Assembly: GCF_041197575.1 (NCBI RefSeq)
Contig: NZ_JBDKXB010000015.1
Span: forward strand, 21,274 to 85,273
Reading direction: 5' to 3'
DNA length: 64,000 nt
Origin: Thioalkalicoccus limnaeus
Lineage (GTDB): Bacteria > Pseudomonadota > Gammaproteobacteria > Chromatiales > Chromatiaceae
Positions 18,761-28,597 of this stretch are shown in pieces (positions within the stretch are counted from its first letter, which is position 1; every line of letters starts with the position of its first letter). Position numbers and translations under genes: made by a program. Below the pieces are notes generated by a model. It searched no databases. It was not told the origin of the DNA and worked only from the letters and a program-made list of their open reading frames with translations.

Positions 18761-20311
18761 ATGAGCGACAAGTCCCACCTGATCATTTTCGACACGACGC
18801 TGCGCGACGGCGAGCAGAGTCCTGGCGCCTCGATGACCCGCGACGAAAAGGTCCGGATCGCGCGGGCCCTGGAGCGGCTCAAGGTGGATGTGATCGAGGC
18901 CGGCTTCCCGGCCGCGAGCCCGGGCGATGCCGAAGCGGTCAAGGCGGTCGCCGATAACGTTCGCGACAGCATCGTCTGCGGCCTCGCGCGCGCGCTCGAT
19001 CAGGACATCGATTGTGCCGGGCAGGCGCTGTCCGGCGCCGCGGCCCCGCGAATCCACACCTTCATCGCAACCTCACCGATCCACATGGAGAAGAAGCTGC
19101 GAATGACGCCCGACCAGGTCGTCGAGCAGGCGGTGCGCGCAGTCAAGCGCGCGCGCCGTTACACTGACGACGTCGAATTCTCGCCGGAGGACGCCGGACG
19201 CTCGGAGCTCGACTTTCTGTGCCGGGTTCTCGAGGCCGTGATCGCGGCCGGGGCACGCACCGTCAACATCCCCGACACCGTCGGCTACAACATCCCCGAT
19301 CAGTTCGGCGCGCTGATCGCGGCGCTGCGCGAGCGGGTGCCGAATGCCGACCAGGCCGTCTTCTCGGTCCATTGCCACAACGACCTGGGGCTTGCGGTCG
19401 CGAACTCGCTCGCTGCCGTCCGCCAGGGAGCGCGCCAGGTCGAATGCACGATCAACGGCCTCGGCGAGCGGGCCGGCAACTCGGCGCTCGAAGAGATCGT
19501 GATGGCCGTGCGCACGCGCCAGGACCTGTTCGACTGCGATACGCGCCTGGACACGACGCAGATCGTTCCTTGTTCACGGCTGGTCTCCAGCATCACCGGT
19601 TTCGCGATCCAACCGAACAAGGCCGTGGTCGGTGCCAACGCCTTCGCCCACGAGTCTGGCATCCATCAGGACGGCGTCCTCAAGCACCGCGAAACCTACG
19701 AGATCATGCGCGCCGAGGACGTCGGCTGGACGCAGAACCGCATGGTGCTCGGCAAGCACTCGGGCCGCAATGCCTTTCGCGCGCGTCTGCAGGAGCTCGG
19801 CATCCGCTTCGCGGCGGAAGATGAGCTCAATGCCGCCTTCGCCCGCTTCAAGGACCTGGCCGACAAAAAACACGAGATCTTCGACGAGGACCTCCAAGCC
19901 CTGGTGACCGACACCAACCTCGATGCGACCTACGAACGGATCAAGCTGGTCTCGCTGCGGGTCTGCTCGGAGACTGGCGAGACACCGATCGCGGACCTGG
20001 TGCTCGCGGTCGACGGGGTCGAGCGGACCGGCCGCGCCAGCGGCAGCGGCCCGGTCGACGCCACCTTCCGCGCCATCGAATCGGTCGTCGCGACCGGCAC
20101 CCTGCTCAAGCTCTACTCGGTCAACGCGATCACCAGCGGAACCGATGCGCAGGGCGAGGTCACGGTCCGCCTCGAGCGCGGCGGGCGGATCGTCAACGGC
20201 CAGGGGGCCGACACCGATATCGTCATCGCGTCGGCCAAGGCCTATATCCACGCCTGCAATCGGATCCTCGAGCCGCAGCAGCGCGCGCACCCACAGAGCG
20301 CCGACGTGTGA
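18761..20311 (+). CDS. leuA: 2-isopropylmalate synthase
   Basis: The 516-aa enzyme condenses acetyl-CoA with 2-oxoisovalerate, the first step of leucine synthesis. The HMGL-like TIM barrel has [16 protein letters not shown], the metal site [15 protein letters not shown] and NGLGERAGN. The C-terminal LeuA dimer domain (about 395-500) is present and would mediate leucine feedback. Its presence separates this gene from the shorter nifV homologue at 27.3 kb. It overlaps the following glycosylase gene by four bases. Confidence 0.95.
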   Translation: MSDKSHLIIFDTTLRDGEQSPGASMTRDEKVRIARALERLKVDVIEAGFPAASPGDAEAVKAVADNVRDSIVCGLARALDQDIDCAGQALSGAAAPRIHTFIATSPIHMEKKLRMTPDQVVEQAVRAVKRARRYTDDVEFSPEDAGRSELDFLCRVLEAVIAAGARTVNIPDTVGYNIPDQFGALIAALRERVPNADQAVFSVHCHNDLGLAVANSLAAVRQGARQVECTINGLGERAGNSALEEIVMAVRTRQDLFDCDTRLDTTQIVPCSRLVSSITGFAIQPNKAVVGANAFAHESGIHQDGVLKHRETYEIMRAEDVGWTQNRMVLGKHSGRNAFRARLQELGIRFAAEDELNAAFARFKDLADKKHEIFDEDLQALVTDTNLDATYERIKLVSLRVCSETGETPIADLVLAVDGVERTGRASGSGPVDATFRAIESVVATGTLLKLYSVNAITSGTDAQGEVTVRLERGGRIVNGQGADTDIVIASAKAYIHACNRILEPQQRAHPQSADV

Positions 20312-21129
20312 ACCGAACCATGGATGCCGATCGCCGGCTCGCGTATCTGGAGGCCATGGGCATCCAAGTCTGGGAGCGCCGCGACGCCGCAGCCGAGGCG
20401 ACACCAGCTGCCAGGCTGCGAGTCGAGCCCATGGCCGCGCCGTCGGCCCCGATGGCGACCGTGCTCGAGGCACCCGCATCGCGCCAACCGAACGGCGCTC
20501 CGCCCCGGCCGGCGGCCGGAGACGCCGCGTCGGCGATCAGCACGATGGACTGGCCGACGCTGCGCGCCACCGTGCGCGAATGCCGCGCTTGCGCCCTGTG
20601 CGAGACCCGCACGCAAGCGGTGTTCGGTGTCGGCGATCCCCGAGCCGATCTGATGGTCATCGGCGAGGCCCCCGGCGCCGACGAGGATCGCGTCGGTGAA
20701 CCCTTCGTCGGCCGTGCCGGACAATTGCTCACGCTGATGCTCCAGGCCATCGGCTTGCGCCGTGACCAGGTCTTCATCGCCAACGTCCTCAAGTGCCGAC
20801 CACCGGGCAACCGCGATCCGCGACCGGACGAAGCCCGGGAATGCGAGCCCTATCTGCTGCGCCAGATCGAGCTGGTGGCGCCACGCGTGATCCTCGCGGT
20901 CGGCCGCATCGCGGCGCAGAACCTGTTGCGCACCGACGCCCCGATCGGCCGGCTGCGCGGCCGCTGGCATCAATTCGGGGAACCACCGCGACCGCTGTAC
21001 ATCACCTATCATCCGGCCTATCTTCTGCGCTCACCGGACAAGAAGGGCACGGCTTGGCACGACCTGATCGAGGTTTTGCGCCGACTGCACCAAACGCGAG
21101 TCGAGAATGCGCCTCCTGTGCCACTCTGA
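20308..21129 (+). CDS. Type-4 uracil-DNA glycosylase, 4Fe-4S
   Basis: The 273-aa protein is a type-4 (thermostable-like) uracil-DNA glycosylase that excises uracil from DNA. The catalytic motif is [21 protein letters not shown] and the second motif is HPAYLLR. Four cysteines suited to the iron-sulfur cluster are seen in [20 protein letters not shown] and ECEPYL. The first 85 residues are Ala/Pro-rich and low in complexity, a long linker often seen before this domain. The GTG at 20308 overlaps the leuA stop; an ATG at 20320 is an alternative. Confidence 0.9.
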   Translation: MNRTMDADRRLAYLEAMGIQVWERRDAAAEATPAARLRVEPMAAPSAPMATVLEAPASRQPNGAPPRPAAGDAASAISTMDWPTLRATVRECRACALCETRTQAVFGVGDPRADLMVIGEAPGADEDRVGEPFVGRAGQLLTLMLQAIGLRRDQVFIANVLKCRPPGNRDPRPDEARECEPYLLRQIELVAPRVILAVGRIAAQNLLRTDAPIGRLRGRWHQFGEPPRPLYITYHPAYLLRSPDKKGTAWHDLIEVLRRLHQTRVENAPPVPL

Positions 21130-21507
21130 CCGATTCGCCACTGCGCTGAGTCGTTGCTGACCCAGCCCGTGGTCGTGGCGCGGATGATCACCCGGGAGGG
21201 CTAGGGGCTCGATGCGCTCGCCATCCGGCCAGCGCAGGCGGAGGTGATCTGGCTCGCGGCGGCGGGTGGCGATAGCGGTACGGCTCGTCGTTTGCGCATG
21301 AGATCCCGATCTGACCTCGGGGTCGTCAGAACCAACAACCACCAGGATTCGCAATCGGATCAGGGGGCTAGCGGCATGTTGCGCATCTTCAGAACCAGGT
21401 GTTGCGGCTCGCGCGAGACACGGTTCGTCACGCTACCCGCTTAGGCACTTATCCGGTTTATATTGAACCTGTTTCTCCCATAGTCAGAGTCAATCCTCGT
21501 CGCAGCC
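21130..21507. other. Intergenic region upstream of the B12-binding gene
   Basis: About 380 bases hold no credible gene. The last 60 bases (TTATCCGGTTTATATTGAAC near 21450) are more AT-rich than the surroundings and probably contain the promoter of the B12-binding protein/diguanylate cyclase pair. Confidence 0.35.
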
Positions 21508-22641
21508 ATGACCAAACAAACAGCGAGGCTCTCGGATCTGGTGATCCAGGCTGTCGCGTTGCCAGCTGTTCCTGCGGCCGCGGTCGATGCCTATCGGTCG
21601 CTCATGCATCCGCTCGTGGTCGAGGTGACCCAGGGGCTGGCCAGCCATCCGCGTTACACGGAGTTTCTCGGCGGGAACCCGCCGTCGCTGCTCGCCGACA
21701 ACCATCGCCATCACGCCCAGTTCATCGAGGAGATCCTCAGCAGCGGACGCTACGACCTACTGGCGGTCACCCTGCCCTGGGTCTATCACGCCTATCATGC
21801 CCGCGGCGTCCACTACGACTATTTTCCGGCTGAACTCGCGCTGTGGCGGCGCGCCATCGCCAAGGCATTACCGGCGACCGCCGAACCGATCAACCTGATT
21901 TACGACTGGATGCTCGAACACCACGACCAAGTCGTGCAACTGGCCGAGCAGCGTGCCGCCCGGCAACCGACTGTCGCCCCCGCTGTCGCTGAACTGTTCG
22001 AAGGCCTGAGCAACGCGCTCCTCGAGGGCGACGATGCCCGGGTTCTGGCCCTCTGTCGCGACGCCCGGGACGGCGGTGCCTCGCTGCCCGAACTGCTTCG
22101 ACAACTGATCTATCCGGCCTTGCAACGGGTCGGCGATCTTTGGGAGGACGGCCGCATCTCGGTCGCCGACGAGCACCAGGCCACGGCGATCGTCAATCGC
22201 GTGCTGGCCGCGCTCTATTACGAGGAGGCATTCCCGGACGTGGCGCGTGGACGGGCCTTGGTGGCGGCCAGCGTGAACCAGTTTCACGAGATCGGCGCCT
22301 GGATGGTCGCCACCTGCCTGGAACTCGATGGCTGGGATGTCGACTATCTCGGCGCCAATGTCCCCACCGATGCGCTCCTTGATAAGGCGAGGCAAATCCA
22401 GCCCGATCTGATTGCCCTATCGATCTCGATGGCGTTCGGTCTGCGCGAGACACGCGCGCTCATCGCCGCCCTGCGCGAACAGCTCCCCGGGGTCAAGATC
22501 CTGATCGGCGGTCAGGTGTTCCAATGGCTGCCGACGCTGGCGGACGACATGGGGGCCGACGGCTGCCAATCGGATTGCGACGCGGCCGTCCGTTGGGCGC
22601 GGGAACACTGCGACGCGGCGCGCAGCCATGCACCAGGCTGA
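21508..22641 (+). CDS. B12-binding photoreceptor-like protein (photocobilin-like)
   Basis: The protein is 377 aa. Residues about 1-150 form a helical, histidine-rich domain (HRHHAQFIEEIL, PWVYHAYHARGVHYDYFP) that could be a degenerate globin-like domain. Residues 155-245 match the four-helix cap of B12 light sensors, with the W-x9-EH signature at W212, E222 and H223. Residues 248-370 are the Rossmann-like cobalamin domain with F-H260-E-I-G, SIS (305-307) and GG (334-335), which point to base-off/His-on binding. There is no DNA-binding domain, unlike CarH. The stop lies inside the following diguanylate cyclase gene (14-base overlap). By layout it resembles photocobilins, which bind both bilin and B12 and control a neighbouring cyclase. 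Bilin binding is inferred only. Confidence 0.75.
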   Translation: MTKQTARLSDLVIQAVALPAVPAAAVDAYRSLMHPLVVEVTQGLASHPRYTEFLGGNPPSLLADNHRHHAQFIEEILSSGRYDLLAVTLPWVYHAYHARGVHYDYFPAELALWRRAIAKALPATAEPINLIYDWMLEHHDQVVQLAEQRAARQPTVAPAVAELFEGLSNALLEGDDARVLALCRDARDGGASLPELLRQLIYPALQRVGDLWEDGRISVADEHQATAIVNRVLAALYYEEAFPDVARGRALVAASVNQFHEIGAWMVATCLELDGWDVDYLGANVPTDALLDKARQIQPDLIALSISMAFGLRETRALIAALREQLPGVKILIGGQVFQWLPTLADDMGADGCQSDCDAAVRWAREHCDAARSHAPG

Positions 22642-23575
22642 TACCGCGGATTTCCAGCGCGCGCTCCATGATTTCGCGCTCGCCTCCGGCCACATCGTCG
22701 CGCTCGAGATCGACGCGACAGGTCGGATCCTGGACTACAACAAGGGCTTCAGCTTTGCCGTAGCGGCCGCCGGCGAACCACGCGGTCAACCCTTGCAGGC
22801 ATTCTTTCCGCCCCAGAAGGGCAACCCGAGCGAGATCGTGCCCGGTCTGCCTGGAGGCCTAGCGGTGCCTTACCGACTCGTGTCGTGGGATGGCCAGGCA
22901 TTTCTGCTATTCGCCTATCCGCTGGCCGAAGAACATGCCTTGTTGCTCGGGATGCGCTTGAACCCCGACGAATCCTTGGCGATGCAGCGCATGTCGGGCT
23001 TGACCACCGAGATGGGCAATCTGTTGCGCGAGCTACGACGGGCCAATCGGCGCATCCTCGACCTGGCACGCACCGATGCACTCACCGGCCTGCCCAATCG
23101 TCGCTATTTCTTCGAGCAATTGCGCGAGAGGGTGGTCCAGTCCCAGCATTTGAGGCGCCCGCTGTCGGTGCTGATGATCGACCTCGACCACTTCAAGCAG
23201 GTCAATGACCGATTTGGCCACGCCGGCGGTGATGCCGTGCTCAGGTCCATTGCCGCACTGCTGCGCGAGCAGGCCCGCGCGGGCGACTTTCCCGGGCGCT
23301 TGGGCGGCGAAGAGTTGGCCCTGCTGCTCCCGGGCACCGACGCCGAGCAAGCGCGCCGCGTCGCCGAGCGCTTGCGTGCCGATATGGCCGGGCTCCGCCC
23401 GCTCGGTGACGAGAATGCCGTCACCGCGAGCATCGGCGTGGCGACGCACCGTTCCGACGAATCCGAGGACGCCTTCCTGGCACGGGCCGACGCGGCCCTG
23501 TATGCCGCCAAAACCGCAGGGCGCAACCGGGTCGTAGTCGCTGGCGACGTCGCGGATCCCGCCACTTCCAACTGA
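22628..23575 (+). CDS. Diguanylate cyclase with N-terminal PAS-like domain
   Basis: The 315-aa protein has a PAS-like N-terminal domain (HIVALEIDATGRILDYNKGF...LLGMRL), a short linker helix, and a GGDEF domain starting ARTDALTGLPNRRYFFEQL. The active-site motif is GGEEL (226-230), a functional variant. The inhibitory RxxD I-site is intact (R217-D220), five residues before the motif. It should make c-di-GMP. It begins 14 bases inside the B12-binding gene, so the two are translationally coupled and the cyclase is probably the output of that sensor. It has no membrane segment. Confidence 0.92.
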   Translation: MHQADTADFQRALHDFALASGHIVALEIDATGRILDYNKGFSFAVAAAGEPRGQPLQAFFPPQKGNPSEIVPGLPGGLAVPYRLVSWDGQAFLLFAYPLAEEHALLLGMRLNPDESLAMQRMSGLTTEMGNLLRELRRANRRILDLARTDALTGLPNRRYFFEQLRERVVQSQHLRRPLSVLMIDLDHFKQVNDRFGHAGGDAVLRSIAALLREQARAGDFPGRLGGEELALLLPGTDAEQARRVAERLRADMAGLRPLGDENAVTASIGVATHRSDESEDAFLARADAALYAAKTAGRNRVVVAGDVADPATSN

Positions 23576-23701
23576 AGACCAGAAGGCTCGAAAGTCATGC
23601 CGAGTTTAGCCAGGCGCCTGTCGGGCCGGGCGAGCATCGACCAGACGAGCGCGACAGTCGAGACGACATCTATCAATCAGCATAAACACATCGATATTTG
23701 C

Positions 23702-23730
23702 TTCTTGCTATTTTAGAATTTTCTTATATT
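23702..23730 (+). promoter_or_regulatory. Possible sigma-70 promoter for the sulfur globule gene
   Basis: An AT-rich island stands out in GC-rich DNA. A TATATT at 23725-23730 lies 17 bases after TTCTTG (23702-23707), about 73 bases before the ATG. The -35 match is weak and other pairings are possible. Confidence 0.35.
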
Positions 23731-23802
23731 CTTGTGAACTGTTGGCGCCGCAAACGCCTCCTCGTCACGACGAACGACAACCAACGATATCTGGAGAACT
23801 GT

Positions 23803-24183
23803 ATGAAGAAGCTTGCTACTGCCGCCGCGATCGCCGCCCTGCTGGGCGTTTCCGCCTCCGCCAGCGCTTGGTGGGGCGGCCCGGGTTGGGGTGGCCCCGG
23901 TTACGGCGGCAACGACTGGTTCAACGACATGTTCGGCGACGGCTACGGCGATTTCAACATGAGCATGAGCGGTGGTGGCCGTGGCTGGGGCCGCGGTAAC
24001 AACCGTTATCGTGACTACTATGGCTATGGCCCGTACGGCTACGGCGCCCCGCATGGCTGGGGTGCGCCCTACGGTTGGGGTGGTGCTCCCTACTATGGCG
24101 GTGGTCACCCGTACGGCTACCCTTACGGCGCGCCGATGGCCCCTGGCGCCCCGGTGGCCCCGGCCCAGCCTGACGCGAAGTAA
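23803..24183 (+). CDS. Sulfur globule envelope protein, Sgp type
   Basis: The 126-aa protein has a clear signal peptide ([22 protein letters not shown]) followed by [14 protein letters not shown] and a mature part made almost entirely of Gly, Tyr, Trp, Pro, Asn and Asp, including [16 protein letters not shown]. This closely follows the SgpA/SgpB (CV1/CV2) proteins that coat the periplasmic sulfur globules of Allochromatium and related purple sulfur bacteria. A GGAG lies ahead of the ATG; the frame is open 35 codons upstream but that part is not a signal. A strong terminator follows, fitting a highly expressed single-gene unit. It is one of the best taxonomic markers in the window. Which paralogue (A, B or other) is not certain. 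Confidence 0.9.
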   Translation: MKKLATAAAIAALLGVSASASAWWGGPGWGGPGYGGNDWFNDMFGDGYGDFNMSMSGGGRGWGRGNNRYRDYYGYGPYGYGAPHGWGAPYGWGGAPYYGGGHPYGYPYGAPMAPGAPVAPAQPDAK

Positions 24184-24240
24184 GGCTTAGGCCAGTGGAG
24201 ACTCGCAGTCCGAGATCACTCGGGCTGCGGTGGATTCGGA

Positions 24241-24280
24241 CGGCCGCCGCCCCCTGTCGGGGTCGGCGGCCGTTTTCTTT
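24241..24280 (+). terminator. Rho-independent terminator after the sulfur globule gene
   Basis: A long stem (CGGCCGCCG at 24241-24249 with CGGCGGCCG at 24264-24272, extended by CCCC/GGGG) is followed at once by TTTTCTTTT. It is one of the strongest terminators in the window. Confidence 0.9.
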
Positions 24281-24491
24281 TGGTCACCGCCAGTCTGGCG
24301 GAACCGCGCCGTTCCAGGACGGTGCATCGCGAATCGAGCGCTGGCCAGGACCAGCTCCGTGTCGCTGGTCGCGAGCATCGCGCAAACACCGGCGACGCGC
24401 CGTGAATGCATCCTCGCCGACGCGACCGCGATGTCACGCCCGCCGATGATCGCGCCATACGGCAGCGTTCGGGCCATTCAGAACGCGGTGG

Positions 24492-25784
24492 TCACCGAAT
24501 CAGCGTCAGCCAGCCGGCCAGTGCCAGCAGCGTCACCAGCAGCACCGGCGGCGTGATCAGGATGCCGATCTTGAAGTACTGCCCCCAGGTGATCTTGATG
24601 CCGCGGCGCGCGAGGACATGCAGCCACAGCAGGGTGGCGAGACTCCCGATCGGCGTGATCTTGGGTCCGAGGTCGGAGCCGATGACATTCGCATAGATCA
24701 TCGCCTCCTTGACCAACCCGGTCGTGTTGGCCTCGTCGATGGACAGGGCTACGACCATGACCGCCGGCATGTTGTTCATGACCGAAGACAAGAAGGCGGC
24801 GATGAAACCAGTGCCGACCGCCGCGGCCGTGATGCCGAACTGGGCGATCCAGTCCAGAAGCCCGGCGATATTGGCGGTCAGACCAGCGTTGCGCAGCCCA
24901 TAGACGACCAGGTACATGCCGATCGAGAAGATCACGACCTGCCACGGGGCGCTGACCAGGACCCGCCGGATCGAGATCGCGTGGCCGCGAGCGGCCACAA
25001 CGAGCAGGATCGCGGCGCCAAGACCGACGATTGCCGAGATCGGCACCCCCATCGGCTCGATCACAAGGAACGAGATCAGCAGCAAGGCCAACACGGCCCA
25101 CCCGGCCTTGAACACGGCCGGATCCTTGATCGCCTGCTCGGGACGGCGCAGCCCGGCCAGGGCGTAAGTCCGCGGGATCTGTTTGCGGAAGAAGAGATAC
25201 AGGACTGCGAGCGATGCCGCGACCGACACGAGATTGACGACGACCATCACGGTTGCATACTCGAGGAAACCGATGCCGAAGAAGTCTGCCGAGACGATGT
25301 TGACGAGGTTCGAGATGACCAGCGGCAGACTCGCCGTGTCGGCGATGAAGCCGGCGGCGATCACGAAGGCGAAGGCCGCCCCGGCGGAGAAGCCGAGGGC
25401 CAACAGCATTTCGAGCACGATCGGGGTCAACATCAGTGCCGCCCCGTCGTTGGCGAACATCGCGGCGACGGCCGCGCCGAGCAGAACGATGAAGGCATAG
25501 AGCCGCGGCCCGCTGCCGCCCCCCCAACGCGCCACGTGCAGCGCCGCCCATTCGAAAAACCCGGCCTCATCGAGCAGCAACGAGATGATGATGATGAAGA
25601 CGAAGGTCAGGGTCGCGTTCCAGACGATATCGACGACGATCGGCACATCCGAGAACTGCACGACACCGGTGGCGAGTGCCAGTGCCGCGCCGGCCAGCGC
25701 GCTCCAGCCGATCCCGAGCCCCTTCGGCTGCCAGATGACGAAGGTGATGGTGACGACGAAGATCGTCAGGGCTATCAACAACAT
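24492..25784 (-). CDS. arsB: ArsB-type arsenite efflux transporter
   Basis: The 430-aa inner-membrane protein has about 11-12 hydrophobic segments. Family features include [18 protein letters not shown], the loop [22 protein letters not shown], the second half [17 protein letters not shown] and the conserved [24 protein letters not shown]. These point to ArsB rather than a Na+/H+ antiporter. An AAGGA sits ahead of the ATG at 25784. No arsR, arsC or arsA is next to it; instead a CBS-domain gene lies 75 bases upstream on the same strand, probably in the same unit. Confidence 0.92.
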   Translation of the reverse strand: MLLIALTIFVVTITFVIWQPKGLGIGWSALAGAALALATGVVQFSDVPIVVDIVWNATLTFVFIIIISLLLDEAGFFEWAALHVARWGGGSGPRLYAFIVLLGAAVAAMFANDGAALMLTPIVLEMLLALGFSAGAAFAFVIAAGFIADTASLPLVISNLVNIVSADFFGIGFLEYATVMVVVNLVSVAASLAVLYLFFRKQIPRTYALAGLRRPEQAIKDPAVFKAGWAVLALLLISFLVIEPMGVPISAIVGLGAAILLVVAARGHAISIRRVLVSAPWQVVIFSIGMYLVVYGLRNAGLTANIAGLLDWIAQFGITAAAVGTGFIAAFLSSVMNNMPAVMVVALSIDEANTTGLVKEAMIYANVIGSDLGPKITPIGSLATLLWLHVLARRGIKITWGQYFKIGILITPPVLLVTLLALAGWLTLIR

Positions 25785-25859
25785 GAGATGGTCCTTAGGC
25801 TTTTGCGGTCGATTCGAGCAACGGCCGGTCCGGGTTGCGACCGGCCACCAGGCGCAGGG

Positions 25860-26345
25860 TCAGGGGTCGGCCCGAAACGGATTGCAGCAATCGGGGTCGT
25901 CGGCCAGGCAGCGGAGCAGATCGAAACGCGACACCAGCCCGACCAGGCGGTCATCCTCGGTCACCGGCAGGGCCTGCACCCGGTGCTCGAGAAACATGCG
26001 GGCCGCGACCGTCATGTCGTCGTCCGGCGTCAATGTCACCGGTTTGCGCGTCATGACCTCGCCCGCGGTGCGACCGGAGGTCCGATTCGGCCCATTGTTC
26101 GAGGCGTCGCGGACCGGCGAGCGGTAATAGGACTCCTTCCACCAGGCCTCGCGCTCCTCGATCCGCTCGTCCGCGAGCCGGTGAGTCAGATCGCCGGAGG
26201 TCACGATACCGACCAGTCGACCCTGATCGTCGATGACGGGCACACCGTTGATCCGTTGCTGCACCAGCAGTCGCGCGACCTCCTGGATTGGCGTATCCGG
26301 CGTCACGCAGCACGGATCCGGGCTCATGAAATCACCTATACGCAT
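25860..26345 (-). CDS. Protein with two CBS domains
   Basis: The 161-aa protein holds two CBS domains (residues about 1-60 and 100-155; motifs MSPDPCCVTPDTPIQEVA, GVPVIDDQGRLVGIVTSGDL, then MTRKPVTLTPDDDMTVAA and LPVTEDDRLVGLVSRFDLL), separated by a 40-residue insert with EAWWKESYY. Such pairs bind adenine nucleotides and act as energy sensors. GAGGA before the ATG at 26345 fixes the start. It is likely co-transcribed with arsB, so control of arsenite export is possible but not shown. Confidence 0.85.
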   Translation of the reverse strand: MRIGDFMSPDPCCVTPDTPIQEVARLLVQQRINGVPVIDDQGRLVGIVTSGDLTHRLADERIEEREAWWKESYYRSPVRDASNNGPNRTSGRTAGEVMTRKPVTLTPDDDMTVAARMFLEHRVQALPVTEDDRLVGLVSRFDLLRCLADDPDCCNPFRADP

Positions 26346-26588
26346 CTCGAAGTCCTCGCCGTGAAAGAGCCTTTTCGCCAAAGAATACGATCTCTAGAAT
26401 ATACCGCAAATCATATTCACAGATATCCCGGCGACCTCGCAACGCCTTCTTGGTCAGGTTACATTGGGTCGCCCGACGCGGCCGTGGACCGAACAGCGGT
26501 CCGTGTCTCGCGCGAACCGCCGTACGATTTCCGGGTCCGAAGGCCCGTCGACGATGATTCTGAACCCCCTCTCCAATGGAGTTCCGCC

Positions 26589-27119
26589 ATGCCCGTGCCC
26601 ACCCCTCGCCTGATCTGGTCAAGCATAGCTTTGGGGGCAGGCGGTGTCGTGCTGCTGAGCATCGGCCTGACCGAGTGGTTCAACCTGCATCCTTGCCATC
26701 TGTGCATCTTCCAGCGCCTGCTGTTCATGATACTGGCTGTCCTGGCGCTGACCGCAGCGCTGTTTGCCACCGGTCGTGGCGGACGGATCCTGGGCTTCGC
26801 CGTGGCGCTGACGGCCGCTGCCGGGCTCGCCACGGCCCTCTACCAGAGCTTTCTGGAGCGTCAACCGCCATCGATGGACTTCTCGTGTGTGGGTGCGGAA
26901 CCCACGCTCATCGAGCGCCTCGTCGAACGGCTCGGCGAATGGCAACCGCTGCTGTTCCTCGCGACCGGCTTCTGTGACGAGATGGGTCCGCAGTTTCTTG
27001 GCCTTTCGCTCGCCAACGCCGCACTGGTCGGCTTCCTGATGGCCCTGATCGCCGCCGTTGCCGCGCTGATGCGTCACGGGCAAGCCCCGAACGTGCAACC
27101 GAGGCGCGACGCGATCTGA
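26589..27119 (+). CDS. dsbB: Disulfide bond formation protein DsbB
   Basis: The 176-aa inner-membrane protein has four hydrophobic helices and the two redox cysteine pairs of DsbB: HPCHLCIFQR in the first periplasmic loop, and the separate cysteines in FSCVGAEP and GFCDEMGP in the second. It reoxidises DsbA and passes electrons to quinone. The GGAG eight bases before the ATG at 26589 fixes the start; the frame is open a further 657 codons upstream, antisense to arsB, which is a composition artefact. Confidence 0.9.
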   Translation: MPVPTPRLIWSSIALGAGGVVLLSIGLTEWFNLHPCHLCIFQRLLFMILAVLALTAALFATGRGGRILGFAVALTAAAGLATALYQSFLERQPPSMDFSCVGAEPTLIERLVERLGEWQPLLFLATGFCDEMGPQFLGLSLANAALVGFLMALIAAVAALMRHGQAPNVQPRRDAI

Positions 27120-27168
27120 CCCGAAGCGCATCCCTCACGGGCAAGGGATGCTTGACTGGGCGGGGGCT

Positions 27169-27184
27169 TGTCGCAAAGCCGACA
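27169..27184 (+). promoter_or_regulatory. NifA upstream activator site
   Basis: The sequence is TGT-N10-ACA (TGT at 27169-27171, ACA at 27182-27184), the exact NifA binding consensus. It lies 96 bases ahead of the -24 element before nifV, a normal distance for DNA looping. Confidence 0.75.
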
Positions 27185-27279
27185 GGTGGTCAGCCAAGCG
27201 CTGTCACGAAGAGAGCAACAGGTGCCCGCGGCCGGCTGAACCGCCGCAGTGCCGCGGGCCGGCCGCGAAGGCCCAGAGA

Positions 27280-27295
27280 TGGTCCGTGTTTTGCA
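27280..27295 (+). promoter_or_regulatory. Sigma-54 (-24/-12) promoter of nifVWZM
   Basis: TGGTCCGTGTTTTGCA matches the sigma-54 consensus TGGCACG-N4-TTGCA, with the required 10 bases between GG (27281-27282) and GC (27293-27294). Transcription would start near 27306, about 24 bases before the nifV ATG. The NifA site upstream supports it. Confidence 0.82.
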
Positions 27296-27329
27296 TGCCT
27301 CCCGCTATAGAACCGCGGGAGCCCCCTCG

Positions 27330-28574
27330 ATGCACCAAAATCGACCCATCGTCACGATCAACGACACGACGCTACGCGATGGCGAGCAGTCGGCCGGTGT
27401 CGCCTTTTCGCTCGGCGAGAAGCTCGCGATCGCGCAGGGGCTCGACGCGCTCGGGGTCCCGGAACTCGAGGTCGGCATCCCGGCGATGGGCGACGAGGAG
27501 CGCGAATCGATCCGCGCCGTCGCCGATCTGGGCCTGCGGGCGCGCCTGATGGTCTGGAGCCGAATGCGTGCCGATGACCTTCGACATTGCGCCGATCTCG
27601 GCGTCGCCTTGATCGACCTGTCGATACCGGTCTCGGATCAGCAGATCGCCGGCAAGCTGCGCAGGGATCGCGCCTGGGTGCTGCGACAAATCGAGCAGCA
27701 GGTGGCGGCAGCCATGGATCTAGGGCTCGAGGTCTGCGTCGGTGCCGAGGATGCGTCGCGGGCCGATGTCGAATTCCTGTGGCGGGTCGCCGAGACGGCG
27801 CAAAAGGCCGGCGCCCGCCGGCTGCGATTCGCCGATACGCTGGGCCTCATGGAGCCCTTCGGCCTGTTCGAGCGAATCCGTGAACTTCGCGCGATCGTCG
27901 ACCTGGAGATCGAGATGCACGCCCACGACGACCTGGGTCTCGCGACCGCGAACAGCCTGGCCGCGGCGCGGGGCGGTGCGACCCACATCAACACCACGGT
28001 CCATGGCCTCGGCGAGCGGGCCGGCAATGCGCCGCTCGAGGAGGTCGTCATGGGCCTGAAACACCTTCACGGGATCGCGACCGGCGTCGAGCTGGGCGGG
28101 TTCTCGGCCTTGTCGCGGCTGGTGGCCCGGGCCTCCGGCCGGCCCGTCGCCTGGCACAAGAGCCTGGTCGGGGCCGGGGCCTTCACGCACGAGTCGGGCA
28201 TTCATGTCGATGGGCTGATCAAGGACCCGCTGAATTATCAGGGCGTCGACCCCAGCGAGATCGGACGCCGCCACCAACTGGTTCTCGGCAAGCATTCGGG
28301 GCGTCAAGGCGTGCGCCGCGCCTACGCCGATCTGTTGCAGATGGACCTCGACCCAGCCGAGGCGGAACGGCTGCTGCCGCTGGTCCGCCGCTACGTTACA
28401 CGGACCAAGCGCCCGCCCAAGGCCGCAGCCTTGAAACGCTTCCTGCGCGAGGTCCGGCGCGCGCCATCGAACCACGCCTGGTCGTTGGGCAGGCTCGAGC
28501 GGCCAAACGATCCAGCCGCGGTCAAGGACGAAACGATCCGGCACCGCGTCGCAGCGACGGCCCCTATCTTCTGA
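27330..28574 (+). CDS. nifV: Homocitrate synthase
   Basis: The 414-aa enzyme condenses acetyl-CoA and 2-oxoglutarate into homocitrate, the organic ligand of the nitrogenase FeMo cofactor. The barrel has [18 protein letters not shown], the metal motif [16 protein letters not shown] and [15 protein letters not shown]. It has ESGIHVDGL and KHSGRQGV but no LeuA C-terminal regulatory domain, which separates it from leuA at 18.8 kb. The ATG at 27330 follows a GGGAG and lies just downstream of the sigma-54 promoter, so longer upstream starts are excluded. It leads nifVWZM. Confidence 0.95.
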   Translation: MHQNRPIVTINDTTLRDGEQSAGVAFSLGEKLAIAQGLDALGVPELEVGIPAMGDEERESIRAVADLGLRARLMVWSRMRADDLRHCADLGVALIDLSIPVSDQQIAGKLRRDRAWVLRQIEQQVAAAMDLGLEVCVGAEDASRADVEFLWRVAETAQKAGARRLRFADTLGLMEPFGLFERIRELRAIVDLEIEMHAHDDLGLATANSLAAARGGATHINTTVHGLGERAGNAPLEEVVMGLKHLHGIATGVELGGFSALSRLVARASGRPVAWHKSLVGAGAFTHESGIHVDGLIKDPLNYQGVDPSEIGRRHQLVLGKHSGRQGVRRAYADLLQMDLDPAEAERLLPLVRRYVTRTKRPPKAAALKRFLREVRRAPSNHAWSLGRLERPNDPAAVKDETIRHRVAATAPIF

Positions 28575-28597
28575 CCATGACCCGATCGGAGACCGAT

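Noticed and set aside
24618..26588. 657-codon extension of the dsbB frame
   Set aside because: It runs antisense to arsB and the CBS gene and is made of charged low-complexity sequence; dsbB has its own ATG and ribosome site at 26589.
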